The notes beneath the pieces are model-generated. The model searched no databases, was not told the DNA's origin, and saw nothing but the letters and a program-made list of their open reading frames with translations. From the NCBI GenBank assembly GCA_007115705.1, contig QXEO01000237.1, forward strand, positions 2,976,108 through 3,040,107: a DNA stretch of 64,000 nucleotides. Reading direction: 5' to 3'. Source of the DNA: Dactylis glomerata (Eukaryota > Streptophyta > Magnoliopsida > Poales > Poaceae). Position 1 is the stretch's first letter; every line of letters begins with the position of its first letter. Shown here piece by piece: positions 11,944 to 22,196 of the stretch. Position numbers and translations under genes: made by a program.

Positions 11944-12187
11944 TGTTAGTAGTCAGAAGATTGAGAGTGAAACTTGTGTTTATTGCTTATGGGCAAAGCC
12001 CTATTTATACAAGGATTTTGGGGTGCCTCCGAAGAGGTGCCTGTTACAAGAGACATGACTGTTTACAAGAGATGCAACTGCTGAGGGAGAGAGAAGAGGT
12101 GTCTATACACAAGAGACATGTCTGTACGGAAAGGGTGCTTTGGGCATACTAATAACCGCCTAGAGCGGTTGCAATTTATTCCTAACA
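11944..12187 (-). repeat. 5' LTR of the Copia element
   Basis: 244 bp, identical to the left copy where compared. A TATAAATA box (read on the minus strand at 12002-12009) would start element transcription toward gag. Confidence 0.95.
12002..12009 (-). promoter_or_regulatory. TATA box in the Copia 5' LTR
   Basis: TATAAATA on the minus strand, 58 bp from the internal end of the LTR and correctly oriented for gag-pol. Confidence 0.6.
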
Positions 12188-12234
12188 ATTTAGATCCTTT
12201 AGGTGTAGATGATTCTGATAACCCGATGTTGTAA

Positions 12235-12544
12235 AGTATGTGTGGAACGCGAGAGATTTTTCGCGACTATATGTCTGAAATTTATTCTCAAGGCGTATTT
12301 GTATGGTTCGTGCGTTTGCCGCATATTCTCTTTGAAAGACTCGTAAACTCGAATATGAGGAACGCTTTGTCTTTATTTATACTTATAATGTAAGATACAT
12401 GGGGTGACCCAAGAGATCCGGCCTGTGACCCGTGTTCTGGATCTAGAGGGCATTGCCCCTGGAATAACTCGTGGCTTTTACGGCCTTTATTGTTCTACTC
12501 TATTGTCTTTATGATGCTTATGTCGCCGTAGCTTTCCCTTTCTC
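12235..12544. other. Spacer between the convergent genes of the Gypsy element
   Basis: AT-rich, no ORF. It separates the 3' end of the plus-strand antisense gene from the 3' end of gag-protease on the minus strand. In an autonomous relative the RT, RNase H and integrase genes would be here. No remnant of them is visible. Confidence 0.5.
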
Positions 12545-15500
12545 TTATGTGCCTGTGTCTTCTCCTGGTGTTGCTGTTCGTGGCTTCTTTGTTTCAGGCT
12601 CCGCGGTGCATCCTTCGAGTAGCTTGACGCCTTCTGTAGTCGCGCTCTTCGCTTTTTCTGCATGGTTGGCTATTATGCCAAAATTTTGCGCCATCTTGTG
12701 GAATTCCCTGTCGCAGAGATCTGAAACTTCAAAGCTTCCTTTCACTGTGATTATTCCTTTTGGTCCTGGCATTTTAAGTACCAAATATGTGTAGTGAGGC
12801 ACTGCCATGAATCGCGAAAACGCGGGTCGCCCGAGGATCGCGTGATATTGCGATGGCCAGTCCATGACTTCGAAATCTAGTTTTTCCCTTCTGTAGTTTT
12901 GTCGGTTGCCGAAGCAAACATTGAGTGCTATTCGTCCCAATGGGTAATTAGCACTTCCTGGTACGATTCCATGAAAGGAGCAATCTGTTGGTTTTAGGAA
13001 TTCCAATGATATGTGCATTGCCCTGAGTGTTTTCGCGTATATCAGGTTAATTCCACTTCCTGCGTCCATGAATATTCTGTCGACATCATACGCGCCGATT
13101 TGAGCTTTGAGTACCAGAGGCGCGTTTCCTGGCCGAGGTACTGTTATGGGGTGGTCCTCTCTGTTGAACTCGATTGGTTGTTCTGACCAATGCAGATATT
13201 CTGTTGTAGCTGGAGGCGACATGACTGCTAGATTGACTTGTCGAGTTATACTCTTTTCTTCTTTGTTCGACTTGGGCACAGGTTGTATCATTGCTGTAAT
13301 GTGTCCTTTTGATGGGACGTACCCTTCGTCGTCGTCGTCGTGTCCCTTGTTTTGCTGGTCTTGTCCTTGAGGAGCTCCATTGTTTCCTTGCTGGTTTGTC
13401 GCGGGATTGTTGCTTCCTTCGAATCCTTGTCGCCTTGCCTCGGTTTGCTTGTTTATTGCTGCTTCTTGTAGCTTTAAGAATGTTGTGCAATCTTTCATCG
13501 CGTGCCTTGATACTCGCTTCCCGTCGACGAACGCTGAATGTATATGACAAGGCCCGTTGAGCATATCCTCTGGTGATGGGTTGTACTCTCTGGATTCTCT
13601 TGGTGGGAATTTCTTATATTTCTCTCTTCCGTAGCTGCGATATCCTGAGCTTCTGCGTTCGTTTCCCTGATAACTATTGTCTTTATATCCTGCGGCGACT
13701 TGGTTATGAGAGCCGTAGGTGTCGTAGTTTCGGGATCGTCTCCTTTGACTTCCGTATCTGTTTCTTCTATCGTCCTCTGGAGATCGTGTCCGTTTGTTGT
13801 TGCACGCATCTTCTCCATCTGCAAATCTGTTTGCTGTGTCCATGAGATCTGACACTGTTTTTGGCTTGATTCTACCCATCTCTTCGACTAGGTCTCTTCG
13901 CCTTAACCCAATGATGAACGCGTCTATTGCTCTTTCGTCTGAAACTTCGACTGCTGAATTTTTGATGAGGCTCCATCTTTGGATGTACGCCCGTAATGTT
14001 TCGTCGCGTTGCTGTACGCATGCTTTGACTTCTTCTATTGATGCTGGTCGTTTGTATGTCGACCTGAAGTTGCTTGTAAATTGCTTTGTGAGGTCTTCCC
14101 AGCTTCCGATGGATTCTTTCTCTAATTTGCTCAACCATGACCTTGCTGCGCCGGTGAGGTGTAGTTGCAGACTTTGCATTGCTGTTTCTTTGGTTCCTCC
14201 TAGTATTTGGACTGCTTGCAAGTAATCTGCGAGCCATGATTGCGGTTCCTGTGACCCGTCGTATTTTTGCTGATCATGAGGTAGCTTGAATCCCTTAGGC
14301 ACTGGCGTGATGCGAACCCTACGGGCAAAGCACGATGCCCCCATCTCCTTTTCGTCGTCCTCATGGTCGCGCCTTTCGTTTGGGGATCGCGATCTTCGAG
14401 TTCCACCGTGCTGTTTTGGTGATGGCGATCGAGATCGGTGTTTGCTGCTTTTATGCCGAGGACTGTTGTGACGGCGAGGTGATCTTGCTTTATGCACTTC
14501 CTTGTGGTGATGTGCTTCTTCTCCTTTTGCTGATAGCTTGTGGCCCACCATATTGAGTCCGTTTAGCGCTGCTCTATGCATGTGTTCTCTAGGATCTCCT
14601 GGACTTGGTCGAGTTGTAAGTAGATATGCTTGTGCTGCCACTAGTGCTGCTTCAGGAGTTTTTGGTAGGATGTTTCCCTGCTCGTCGACCGATAGGAAGG
14701 ACGAGTCGAGGTTTTTGGAAATACTTTGCCTGTCAGAATACTCGAGGTTATCGTACCTTGAACCATGTCGACGATTTTTCCTTGCGTTGCTGTACGATGC
14801 GTCGCTTCGTGCTCTACGAGCAGCTTCACTAGCTGCGATGGCTGAATCTTTTCTTCTTTTTATCTCTACCTTTTCCTTTGCTAATTGCTTTGCTTGCTGC
14901 CTGAGGGCGTAATGATACCCAAAAAGCATGTCTTTGCTGGAGCTGGATGGTATTGGCGTGCCGTGTTCTACGGCTTCTCTTATTATTTTCCACTCGTCGA
15001 CCGATAGTCGAATTTTCTCCCTGGCTGTGAGGGATTCCACTGTTTGTCCTTCTGCTAGGTGATTTGCTCCTCTGTCGATATTTGCTGGGTTTATCACTGG
15101 GTTGTTATTTTCATCAAATTCTTCTGAGTTGTCGCCCACAATGGCGAGTACCTGGCACTGCTTGCCGATGTTGCTATTAAAGCTTGAAAAGATCGAGTTG
15201 CTGTCTTCAGAAAGCTCTAACCCTGTCTTCCATGTGTCTGTTGAATTGTCTGAGATATTGTCGAGGCAGATCGTGAGATCATTGATTTGGACTTCCACGT
15301 CAAAATTTTCCTTTTCTTCGTCGTCTTCTGTGATCTTTTCTTTTTGCACTTCTTCTAGGCTGACCGGCGAGTTTACCTCGCTAGAAGAGCCTTCAGAATA
15401 CTCCATCATTATTGTTGTTTCGGGTTCTTGTGCCCATGGATCTTGATCTTGTTTCGTCGGATCCGAAAGGCGAGAGGAACCCGACGGCCCGATGAAGATG

Positions 15501-15589
15501 CTCAAACTTCCAATTGTTAGTTCTACCTCTTGACTTCCGTCGACTTCTGGACTGTTGTTGGCTAAAAGCGAAAAAGCCGTCGAATTCAT
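12545..15589 (-). CDS. Gag-protease polyprotein of the Tat-like Gypsy element
   Basis: ATG at 15589 (MNSTAFSLL), 19 bp inside the primer site. About 1014 residues. The first 400 are acidic, then Arg/His/Ser-rich. The Gypsy retrotransposon gag domain follows (SWEDLTKQFTSNF, ETLRAYIQRW, AFIIGLRRRD), then an RS-rich region and an aspartic protease with DAGSGINLIY and LGRIALNVCFG. The ORF stops about 130 residues after the protease active site, where autonomous elements continue into RT. It is open throughout, so selection or youth is implied. It would supply particles and protease but no polymerase. Confidence 0.85.
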   Translation of the reverse strand: MNSTAFSLLANNSPEVDGSQEVELTIGSLSIFIGPSGSSRLSDPTKQDQDPWAQEPETTIMMEYSEGSSSEVNSPVSLEEVQKEKITEDDEEKENFDVEVQINDLTICLDNISDNSTDTWKTGLELSEDSNSIFSSFNSNIGKQCQVLAIVGDNSEEFDENNNPVINPANIDRGANHLAEGQTVESLTAREKIRLSVDEWKIIREAVEHGTPIPSSSSKDMLFGYHYALRQQAKQLAKEKVEIKRRKDSAIAASEAARRARSDASYSNARKNRRHGSRYDNLEYSDRQSISKNLDSSFLSVDEQGNILPKTPEAALVAAQAYLLTTRPSPGDPREHMHRAALNGLNMVGHKLSAKGEEAHHHKEVHKARSPRRHNSPRHKSSKHRSRSPSPKQHGGTRRSRSPNERRDHEDDEKEMGASCFARRVRITPVPKGFKLPHDQQKYDGSQEPQSWLADYLQAVQILGGTKETAMQSLQLHLTGAARSWLSKLEKESIGSWEDLTKQFTSNFRSTYKRPASIEEVKACVQQRDETLRAYIQRWSLIKNSAVEVSDERAIDAFIIGLRRRDLVEEMGRIKPKTVSDLMDTANRFADGEDACNNKRTRSPEDDRRNRYGSQRRRSRNYDTYGSHNQVAAGYKDNSYQGNERRSSGYRSYGREKYKKFPPRESREYNPSPEDMLNGPCHIHSAFVDGKRVSRHAMKDCTTFLKLQEAAINKQTEARRQGFEGSNNPATNQQGNNGAPQGQDQQNKGHDDDDEGYVPSKGHITAMIQPVPKSNKEEKSITRQVNLAVMSPPATTEYLHWSEQPIEFNREDHPITVPRPGNAPLVLKAQIGAYDVDRIFMDAGSGINLIYAKTLRAMHISLEFLKPTDCSFHGIVPGSANYPLGRIALNVCFGNRQNYRREKLDFEVMDWPSQYHAILGRPAFSRFMAVPHYTYLVLKMPGPKGIITVKGSFEVSDLCDREFHKMAQNFGIIANHAEKAKSATTEGVKLLEGCTAEPETKKPRTATPGEDTGT

Positions 15590-15607
15590 GGTTCCAACGC
15601 CCACAGT

Positions 15608-15625
15608 CCCCACGGTCGGCGCCAA
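15608..15625 (-). other. Primer binding site of the Gypsy element
   Basis: TGGCGCCGACCGTGGGGA on the minus strand, two bases inside the LTR. It resembles the tRNA-Asp primer site (TGGCGCCG...GGGGA) with a few changes in the middle. Confidence 0.75.
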
Positions 15626-15627
15626 TT

Positions 15628-15958
15628 GACGAGGATTAACTCGACAAATGTCCTAGATGAAGGACTTAGGATCGAGGAGATAGGGCGTCGGATGAACTCG
15701 AAGGTAAAGTTAGTCGAAATAGGTGTGTATCGAAAGTAAACTTGGGTATTCAACCTGGCTTGCTTTCAATCTGCCCTACACCGTCCCCTCCTGACCCCTA
15801 TATATAGGTGGCCAGGTCTCGAGGATCGGGTAGGGTTCAATACAGATTACAAATATCGACATACGGTATTAACTCGTATTTGACTATCATTACAATTGGG
15901 CCTAGCTTATCGGGCCTCAGGGGTACTCAACTAACGAGCTCTATTAACTATACCCTTG
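15628..15958 (-). repeat. Partial 5' LTR of the Gypsy element
   Basis: Begins TGACGAGGATTAACTC next to the primer site and shares this terminus with the LTRs at 42241 and 47083. A TATATATA box near 15799-15806 is oriented toward gag. The outer part is missing: at 15959 the sequence switches to the end of a Maximus-like LTR. Confidence 0.75.
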
Positions 15959-16067
15959 TCAAGCGTTGTCTACAGACAAGTCCTACAAATATAACTCAAT
16001 GCAAACATTAGTCCATAGGGATTGTCATTAATTACCAAAACCACACATGGGGGCACATGCCCTTTCA
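15959..16067 (-). repeat. Remnant of the Maximus-like 3' LTR
   Basis: Matches 24332-24440 nearly base for base (for example tacagac versus tacggac), so only about 5 percent of the 2.24-kb LTR survives here. Confidence 0.9.
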
Positions 16068-19000
16068 ATCTCCCCCATTTTGGTAATTGATGACAATCTC
16101 TTTGAGAGGGTTTATATAATGAATTTAAAGGACTAAGATGATTACACTAACATCAAATACTACAAAAGTATGTGATGTTAGTAGAACCATCATATATAGA
16201 GCAAACTCACCCACAATCTATGCACGTGTGAATGAACTTGAATTTCATTGCATATATTGCCAACCAATGTTGTTGGTGGAGTTTACACTATATATACTCA
16301 CCCATGCAAAGCATGGAAGACAAATACTTAAGAACAAAACCAAAGCATGAAGCCCAATTCCCTTCAAACCCTCGAAACTTCTCCCCCATTGGCATCCATT
16401 GCCAAAATGGGCGGAAAGGCTTAGAAGGCCAATATAGTGAGAGTTCCTCCTCAAGGTGTGCATGGCCCCAAAAGAGTGAAAACACATGCACAAATCCAAG
16501 GACAAAAATTTGGAGGAAATCAACCTATATTAAGGATCAAAGATTGCAAACAAAAGGATGACTTGATGGTAAAACTTCCAACAAATGAAGATAGCAATCA
16601 AAAGATCCAAATAGCGAATCAAATAAAAATATTATGAGAAGACCAAAACAATGCTCTAAATAATATGAAGAAGCTCCCCAAGGTTTGTGCACAATATATT
16701 CCATTTGAATTAAAGTATAAGGTGCACAAACATGGAATCATCACTCCCTCGATATTATTCAAAACATCATGATACCAAGTGACATCAAATACTATGATAA
16801 CCACAGAATGGTGCTTTAAAATGGAATGAGGAAGCTCCCCAAGGTACATGCACAAGATAGAATGTTTGCATTTGAATACAATTTGCACAACATGGAATCC
16901 TCACTCCCTCAAAACCATTTAAAAGGAACCATTAGCAAGAGACCATAGAGAAGAAATCAAGCTTAACACTTGCATCACGGAAATGGTTGAGCAACAAATA
17001 AGGAACCGACATATTAAACGGCTCAACCAAAGGAATGTGTGATAGGAATGACAAAGCATATTATCAGACTAGTACAAAGATGTACATAGAGCATCCACAT
17101 AGTCCTCAATGAATGATATTGCTTAGCATTCCATCCTAACACACAAGGTTTGAAAAGATATCAAATAAGGAGATATCATCTCTCATGTGTATAAGTTTCT
17201 AAGTAGACAACATCACAAAGATAATTATCACAAAGAAACATGTACACATAAAATAGATACAAAGAATAGAACATGATATCTAAACAAGTTCATGCAATAT
17301 ACCAATGAGAATTTTGCTTTTAAAGCATGGCCAAAGGCTCAATTTATCTTATTGCATATTGAAGAACTTCAACCACAAACATGTCAAAGACATCACAAAT
17401 ATCAACAAGGGAAAGAAGATAGTTGGGATGTTTTGAGAAAAGCAACAAGTATCATGAATAAGTATACCAAAAGAAAGAACTAAATTTGCACTTTCATCAA
17501 TATTGCACATGTGAGGAACTTGAGGAAATGATATGCAATAAAATTGCTAGATAGACATATTTGGGAAGAGTTCCCCAAAAAAATGCACTCATCTCAAATT
17601 ACTCACATTTACAATAAAGAGGTTTCATTAAGATCATTGCAAATAAAGATTTTTCATGCCATGAAATGACCCACACAAGGTTAGATGCTAGAAAAGAATG
17701 CATTAATAAGATACTTGTTACCGAGATACCATTGGGAGGATGTAGTAGATAGGAGTTCTTCAATAATCCTAGCTTGCCACAAATTATCAACTAGTCACCG
17801 CTTCATCCTTATTATTGAGACAAGCACCAATATATCTCCCATGTACCTAAAACATATTCAAGTACAATATGGTCCCCAAACTCATTGGGTCCGAAGTAGT
17901 TAGAGACACTACAATATATAGGACAAGCTCCACATAAATATGTGCATATAGATATGAACTTGAATTTCATGCACATCTTACCCGATTTAGGATTTATTGG
18001 AGTTTACCCTATATATTGGATCAAAGAAAGCAAAGCATGTCATAAAATATGTAGTAAGTAAATATGCATGCTAAAAACTTTCAAGAGCCAAAGGGAGATA
18101 CAATTTGGACGAAACACCAAGAAGACCAAAGAGTCACACGAAGGTGTGAAAAACCCAAAAGTTGTCCAAATTATATCAAAGAATCAATTCAACACAAGAT
18201 TGACTCCAAAGTCCACCAAGTGAACAAAGCAAATACCAATGAGCTAAAAGAATCACTAAAAGACACATGCCCAAAGAATTATCTCATTTTAAGAAAAGAG
18301 AGCAAAATCAAGAAAAGAGATAGCCATTCTCCCAAAGAGAGCAAGGTTCCAACAAACAAATCAAACTCTCCACTCTTTTTATGATGGCACACTAAGTACC
18401 CAAAAGAAAAGATTTGTCTTCCAACAATAACCAATACCAATTGAAATAAGCCGCAAGAGTATGTTATAGAAAATATAGGAGATCTCCCCCAAGATTAGTG
18501 CATTATTTATGATTTTGCATTTGAATACAAAATGCACACAAATGGGATCATCATCTCTACCTACATTAAGAATAACACAACACAAGTTCAACAAAAATCA
18601 AATGGACTCACAAGGGTCAAGGAAGACAATGGGAATTTAAAACAAATACATTCCTTGGCAAGAGATAAGGTAATTAAAAGCAATAGCCAATAAAAAGATG
18701 ATCAATATATATATACCACATGATAGATTACCAATTGTCCAAGGACAAGAGGTATTTGGAGTTATTAATTTCCCGGTGGTATTTTACACAAAAAAACAAG
18801 ATCATCTTCACAACAAGAAGCATATGAAAAGGATAAGAATTAAACACCATGCCAAAGAAGATATTCTTGATAGACTCAAATAGTTAAACAATCACGCAAA
18901 GCAATAATTAGGATAACTTGAAGCAAATGGTTTTCCAACTTTGATGTAGAATTCCACATTTTAGGAAAACCCTACCAAGAATGTATCTCACAAACAAGAT

Positions 19001-19724
19001 CCAAGGCAAGAGAAAAAACAATTTGGAAAATTGAAACTTGTTTGAGCAAACATGTCACATAGAGACAAGATAATTTGCAATATCAACACTATGTGACACA
19101 ACCTCAAATATACACATTTTATTGGTTTGTAGTATGCACAAAGCATATTACTCCCCCATAATGTGATAAAGCATTTAATTCCAAAAGAGGCAAATAGAAT
19201 CCAACATGAGATGATTAATGGACATTAGAATTTGAATTTCTCATGAGCATGACATACCACATAGAGACTAGATAATTTAAAATATAAACACTAAGTGGTA
19301 TTCCTCATGTACACACATTTTTGGGGTTGTGAAATGCCAAAGCATATCACTCCCCCAAGATGGGATGATCCATTAATCTCTCACAAGAGCCAACAAGATA
19401 CAAACAATATGCAAAAAGGCTCAACAAGAACACCCGTACATGGTGTGCAACCAACAAGCACATACTTGATTACTCAAAATAAAGCAAGTAGGAAGCACAA
19501 CATATACAAACTTATGCAACGGAACAAAACCGACACATGCAAAGGGGCGAGTAACTTTCAATGTATAGAGGTTGAGAACATGTTACCGCAAGGAGGAACA
19601 ATGGATATAGGATGTAAAAATTATAATCCAATTGACTTGACTTGATACAATATAAATGATGAAGATCCCTTAATTCTTCATGATATAGCCAAATCTCCAA
19701 TGCCCTCCAACAAAAACCTATTGA
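16068..19724 (-). repeat. Degenerate internal repeats replacing pol
   Basis: AT-rich and without a credible ORF. Related blocks recur: one with gaagctccccaagg...catggaatc.tcactccctc near 16670 and 16828 with a weaker copy near 18480; one with gaacttgaatttcat...ggagtttac near 16230 and 17960; and one with gcatat.actcccccaagat near 19145 and 19340. The 3.6-kb block occupies the place of pol in a SIRE-type element. Confidence 0.6.
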
Positions 19725-22153
19725 TCAAGTTTTGGCTTGTTGGTCCCCAACCAAGTTGGGTCCTAAGAGGTTAGTCACAATAGGCTTGGCCACCCAAATG
19801 GTTCTTTTCTTGACACCACTTTGAGTGCCAACATATTTGGCAAACACATTGCCAACCTTATCCTTGCAAAGTGAATAAGCATCATCAATTATGATAGGGT
19901 TGGATGAGTTACCCATAGTGCATGAAGAAGATAGATGACCCTTTTCACGGCATATGTAGCATGTTCGTTTCTTCACCTTCTTCTCACTTGATTTCTCCAC
20001 AATGGGAGCATTAGCTTGATTCTTCTTGGGAAGTGACCTTTCTTCAAAACTAGGTTGAGCATGGCCTTGAACTTGAGGCCGCTTCCCTTGTTGCTTCTCA
20101 ATTAGTGCCTTCATCTTCAAAGGGCAAGATCTAACATGGTGCCCTTCAATTTTGCACTTGAAGCAAACAATCTTGGCCGGATCTTTGATTTGACCTTGGC
20201 CCTTCTTATTCTTGTTAACCTTGGACTTCTTCTTGTTGTTGGAGATGAACCCAAGTCCACTCTTGTCATTTGGGGATTTTTGCACACTCAACATATTGTC
20301 GAGTTTGGATTTCCCTTCATGACTCTTTACCAAGTCTTTCTTCAAAGAAGAGACTTGGGCCTTGAGCTCTTCGATTTCCTCTACATGGTTAGTAACAACA
20401 CAAGTACTAGAGGAAGTAGAAGCTTCATTGTTAGAGCAACAAGGAAAGGAAAGTAATTCATCACAAGATGTAGCAATGTTATGAGTGGATGAATTACTAG
20501 GACTAGCACAAGGCAATATGGCATTTTGAGAAGTAGTGCAAATGTCCACATGAGGCTCACTAGATGTTACCTTTGACATAATAGACTCATGAGCTAATTT
20601 TAGCCTATCATGGGAAGCTAGAAGATCCTCATGGGAGCTAGAGAGCTTTCCATGTTTTTCTTCCAATTTCCCATAATTGCTAGTTAGCAAATCAAGTTGA
20701 GCCCTTAGCTCAACATTCTCCTTCAAGATGGATGCTTCACAAGAAGTAGAGTTAGTAGCACAAGCATCATCACTATTGGAAAGCGGAGAAGGCAATTTAG
20801 TAAGCTCATTTGAATTAGAAGCTTTAAGTTGCTCATGCGACTCGGTGAGAATGATGGGCTCACAAGAAATGACCCTAGAGTCATTTTTAAGAAGCACAAC
20901 ATTCTCAAGGAGTTTAGCATAAGTAACTACAAGCTCTTCATATTTAGTTTCAAAATTATTTGCCACCACAAGAGTTCTATCATAGGAATTCTTTATTTTA
21001 GATAACTCTAAAGTAAAGGTCTCCTCAAGAGATTCCTTGGTGGTTTGTTCTTCTTCTAGAGCTTCTTTTAGATCCGCGATCTCATCCGCGTAATCACGGG
21101 CATGACCTTGCATTTTAGAAATGGTATTCTCATGCTCCTCAATAATTTTATTGCTCTCGGTGGCAATAGCCAAAATCTTATAGAAGTAAGAGCAAGCAAT
21201 TTCATTCTTACGAATAGCATGAAAAAACATTTCACTCTTCTCAAATAAAGAGGCAAAGTCATCATCCTCTTCTTCATTATCCTCATCATCATCACTAGAT
21301 ATATTGGGTTCCAAAGTAGGAGTTACCTTTGAAGACCTAGCCATAAGGCACATGTGGGAACCAAGAGATGATGAAGAAGAATCACTTGAAGATCTAATTA
21401 AAATCTTGTCTTGGCCCATGGAATATTTGTTTTCCTCTACATTGTTAGACACACAACAACTAGAGGAAGTAGATATAATTGTATCATGGAAACAAGACAA
21501 ATCAAGCATATCATCATGAGATTTATTCATGCAACTTGCACATGATATGCTACATTGATATACTCGCAAAAAAAACTTGCACATGATATGCAAGGACTAT
21601 CAACACAAGCATGTAAAGCATTTATGGTGCTAGAAGTGTTTAAGTCCAAAGATGAAGCATGGCAATGAGATAGAGATGAATGATCATCACAAATAAGCTC
21701 ACTATCAACATTGCAATTTCCATCACCACTCACCATAGAGTTACCTTGTGTCTTACCACACATTGGTGAAGTGGATGAGAGTTCATCACGACCGGAAGTG
21801 GAGGGAATACAATCAACCTCAAAAGTGTTGGACACATCATATTTTTCTTGAATCTTTGTCCAAAACTCATGAGAGTTACGGAAAGGCATGATTGCAAGAA
21901 TAACTGCATCGCTCACAAAATCAACAAGCACATTAGAAGCTCGAGAATTAAGATAAGAGTTTCTCTTCTCCTCTAAAGATAGACTTTGGGAATCCTTAGG
22001 AGGAGAGAAACCCATATCTAAAATTCTCTCTATATTTGGGTCCATATCACGAAAATGATTAAGCATGCAAATTTTCCATATATCATAATTAGTGCCATCA
22101 AATATAAAAGTGTCATTGTGCACTAATCGCCTAGCCGACATCTTTGCTGTCAA
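19725..22153 (-). pseudogene. gag: Maximus-like gag, frameshifted
   Basis: Begins at ATG 22153 with FDGTNYDIWKICMLNH, the Copia gag start. The first frame runs to 21527 and the second from about 21593 to 19725, overlapping where the motif cttgcacatgatatg is duplicated (about 21535 and 21573), so a short insertion has shifted the frame. The second frame has long Glu/Ser-rich coiled coils, then a Lys-rich patch and two CCHC knuckles, CFKCKIEGHHVRSC and CYICREKGHLSSSC. No protease follows. The two-knuckle architecture fits the SIRE/Maximus lineage. Confidence 0.75.
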
Positions 22154-22182
22154 GGTGGTGAAGCCTTAAAATGAGAGACCTC

Positions 22183-22194
22183 GCTCTGATACCA
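22183..22194 (-). other. Initiator-Met tRNA primer binding site
   Basis: TGGTATCAGAGC on the minus strand, two bases inside the LTR: the standard Copia primer site. Confidence 0.9.
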
Positions 22195-22196
22195 AT

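Larger units (their letters stand above)
4393..12187 (-). mobile_element. Full-length Ty1/Copia LTR retrotransposon
   Basis: Two 244-bp LTRs (4393-4636 and 11944-12187), both TGTTAG...CTAACA and identical as far as I can compare by eye, enclose gag and pol on the minus strand. The 5-bp target duplication ATTTA is exact (4388-4392 and 12188-12192). A purine tract lies inside the left LTR. The bases inside the right LTR (minus strand CGTTATCAGCACGC) resemble but do not match the usual initiator-Met primer site. Identical LTRs mean a very recent insertion. Total length is 7795 bp. Pol has one in-frame stop. Confidence 0.95.
3496..12234 (+). pseudogene. Second antisense ORF, split by the Copia insertion
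   Basis: Codons run 3496-4392 and finish at 12188-12234 beyond the Copia element. The insertion lies about 15 codons before the natural TAA (12232-12234). The product is a coiled-coil protein: a Ser/Pro-rich start with a CxxC (near residue 32), heptad-like segments, then a C-terminal block rich in Arg and Leu. An in-frame 69-nt intron (donor GAT|GTGAGT at 3830, acceptor TTGTAG at 3898) separates the two main parts. A TGA at 3679-3681 interrupts the frame early, next to a short duplicated segment. It resembles the last part of long Tat antisense ORFs, but I do not recognise a domain. Confidence 0.55.
1..15958 (-). mobile_element. Non-autonomous Tat-like Gypsy LTR element (left end outside window)
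   Basis: In minus orientation the order is partial 5' LTR (15628-15958), primer site (15608-15625), gag-protease gene (12545-15589), a spacer, then plus-strand antisense genes (632-12234) and AT-rich tail sequence to the window start. No reverse transcriptase, RNase H or integrase motif is found, so it would depend on another element. An antisense gene beyond the pol position is known in maize Grande and other Tat-lineage elements, so I place it there by analogy. It is split by a full-length Copia insertion at 4393-12187, and its 5' LTR is cut at 15958 by a Maximus-like element. Its 3' LTR must lie left of base 1. Confidence 0.75.

Noticed and set aside
12471..15446. Plus-strand frames across the gag-protease gene
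   Set aside because: Shadows of the minus-strand coding sequence without any domain.
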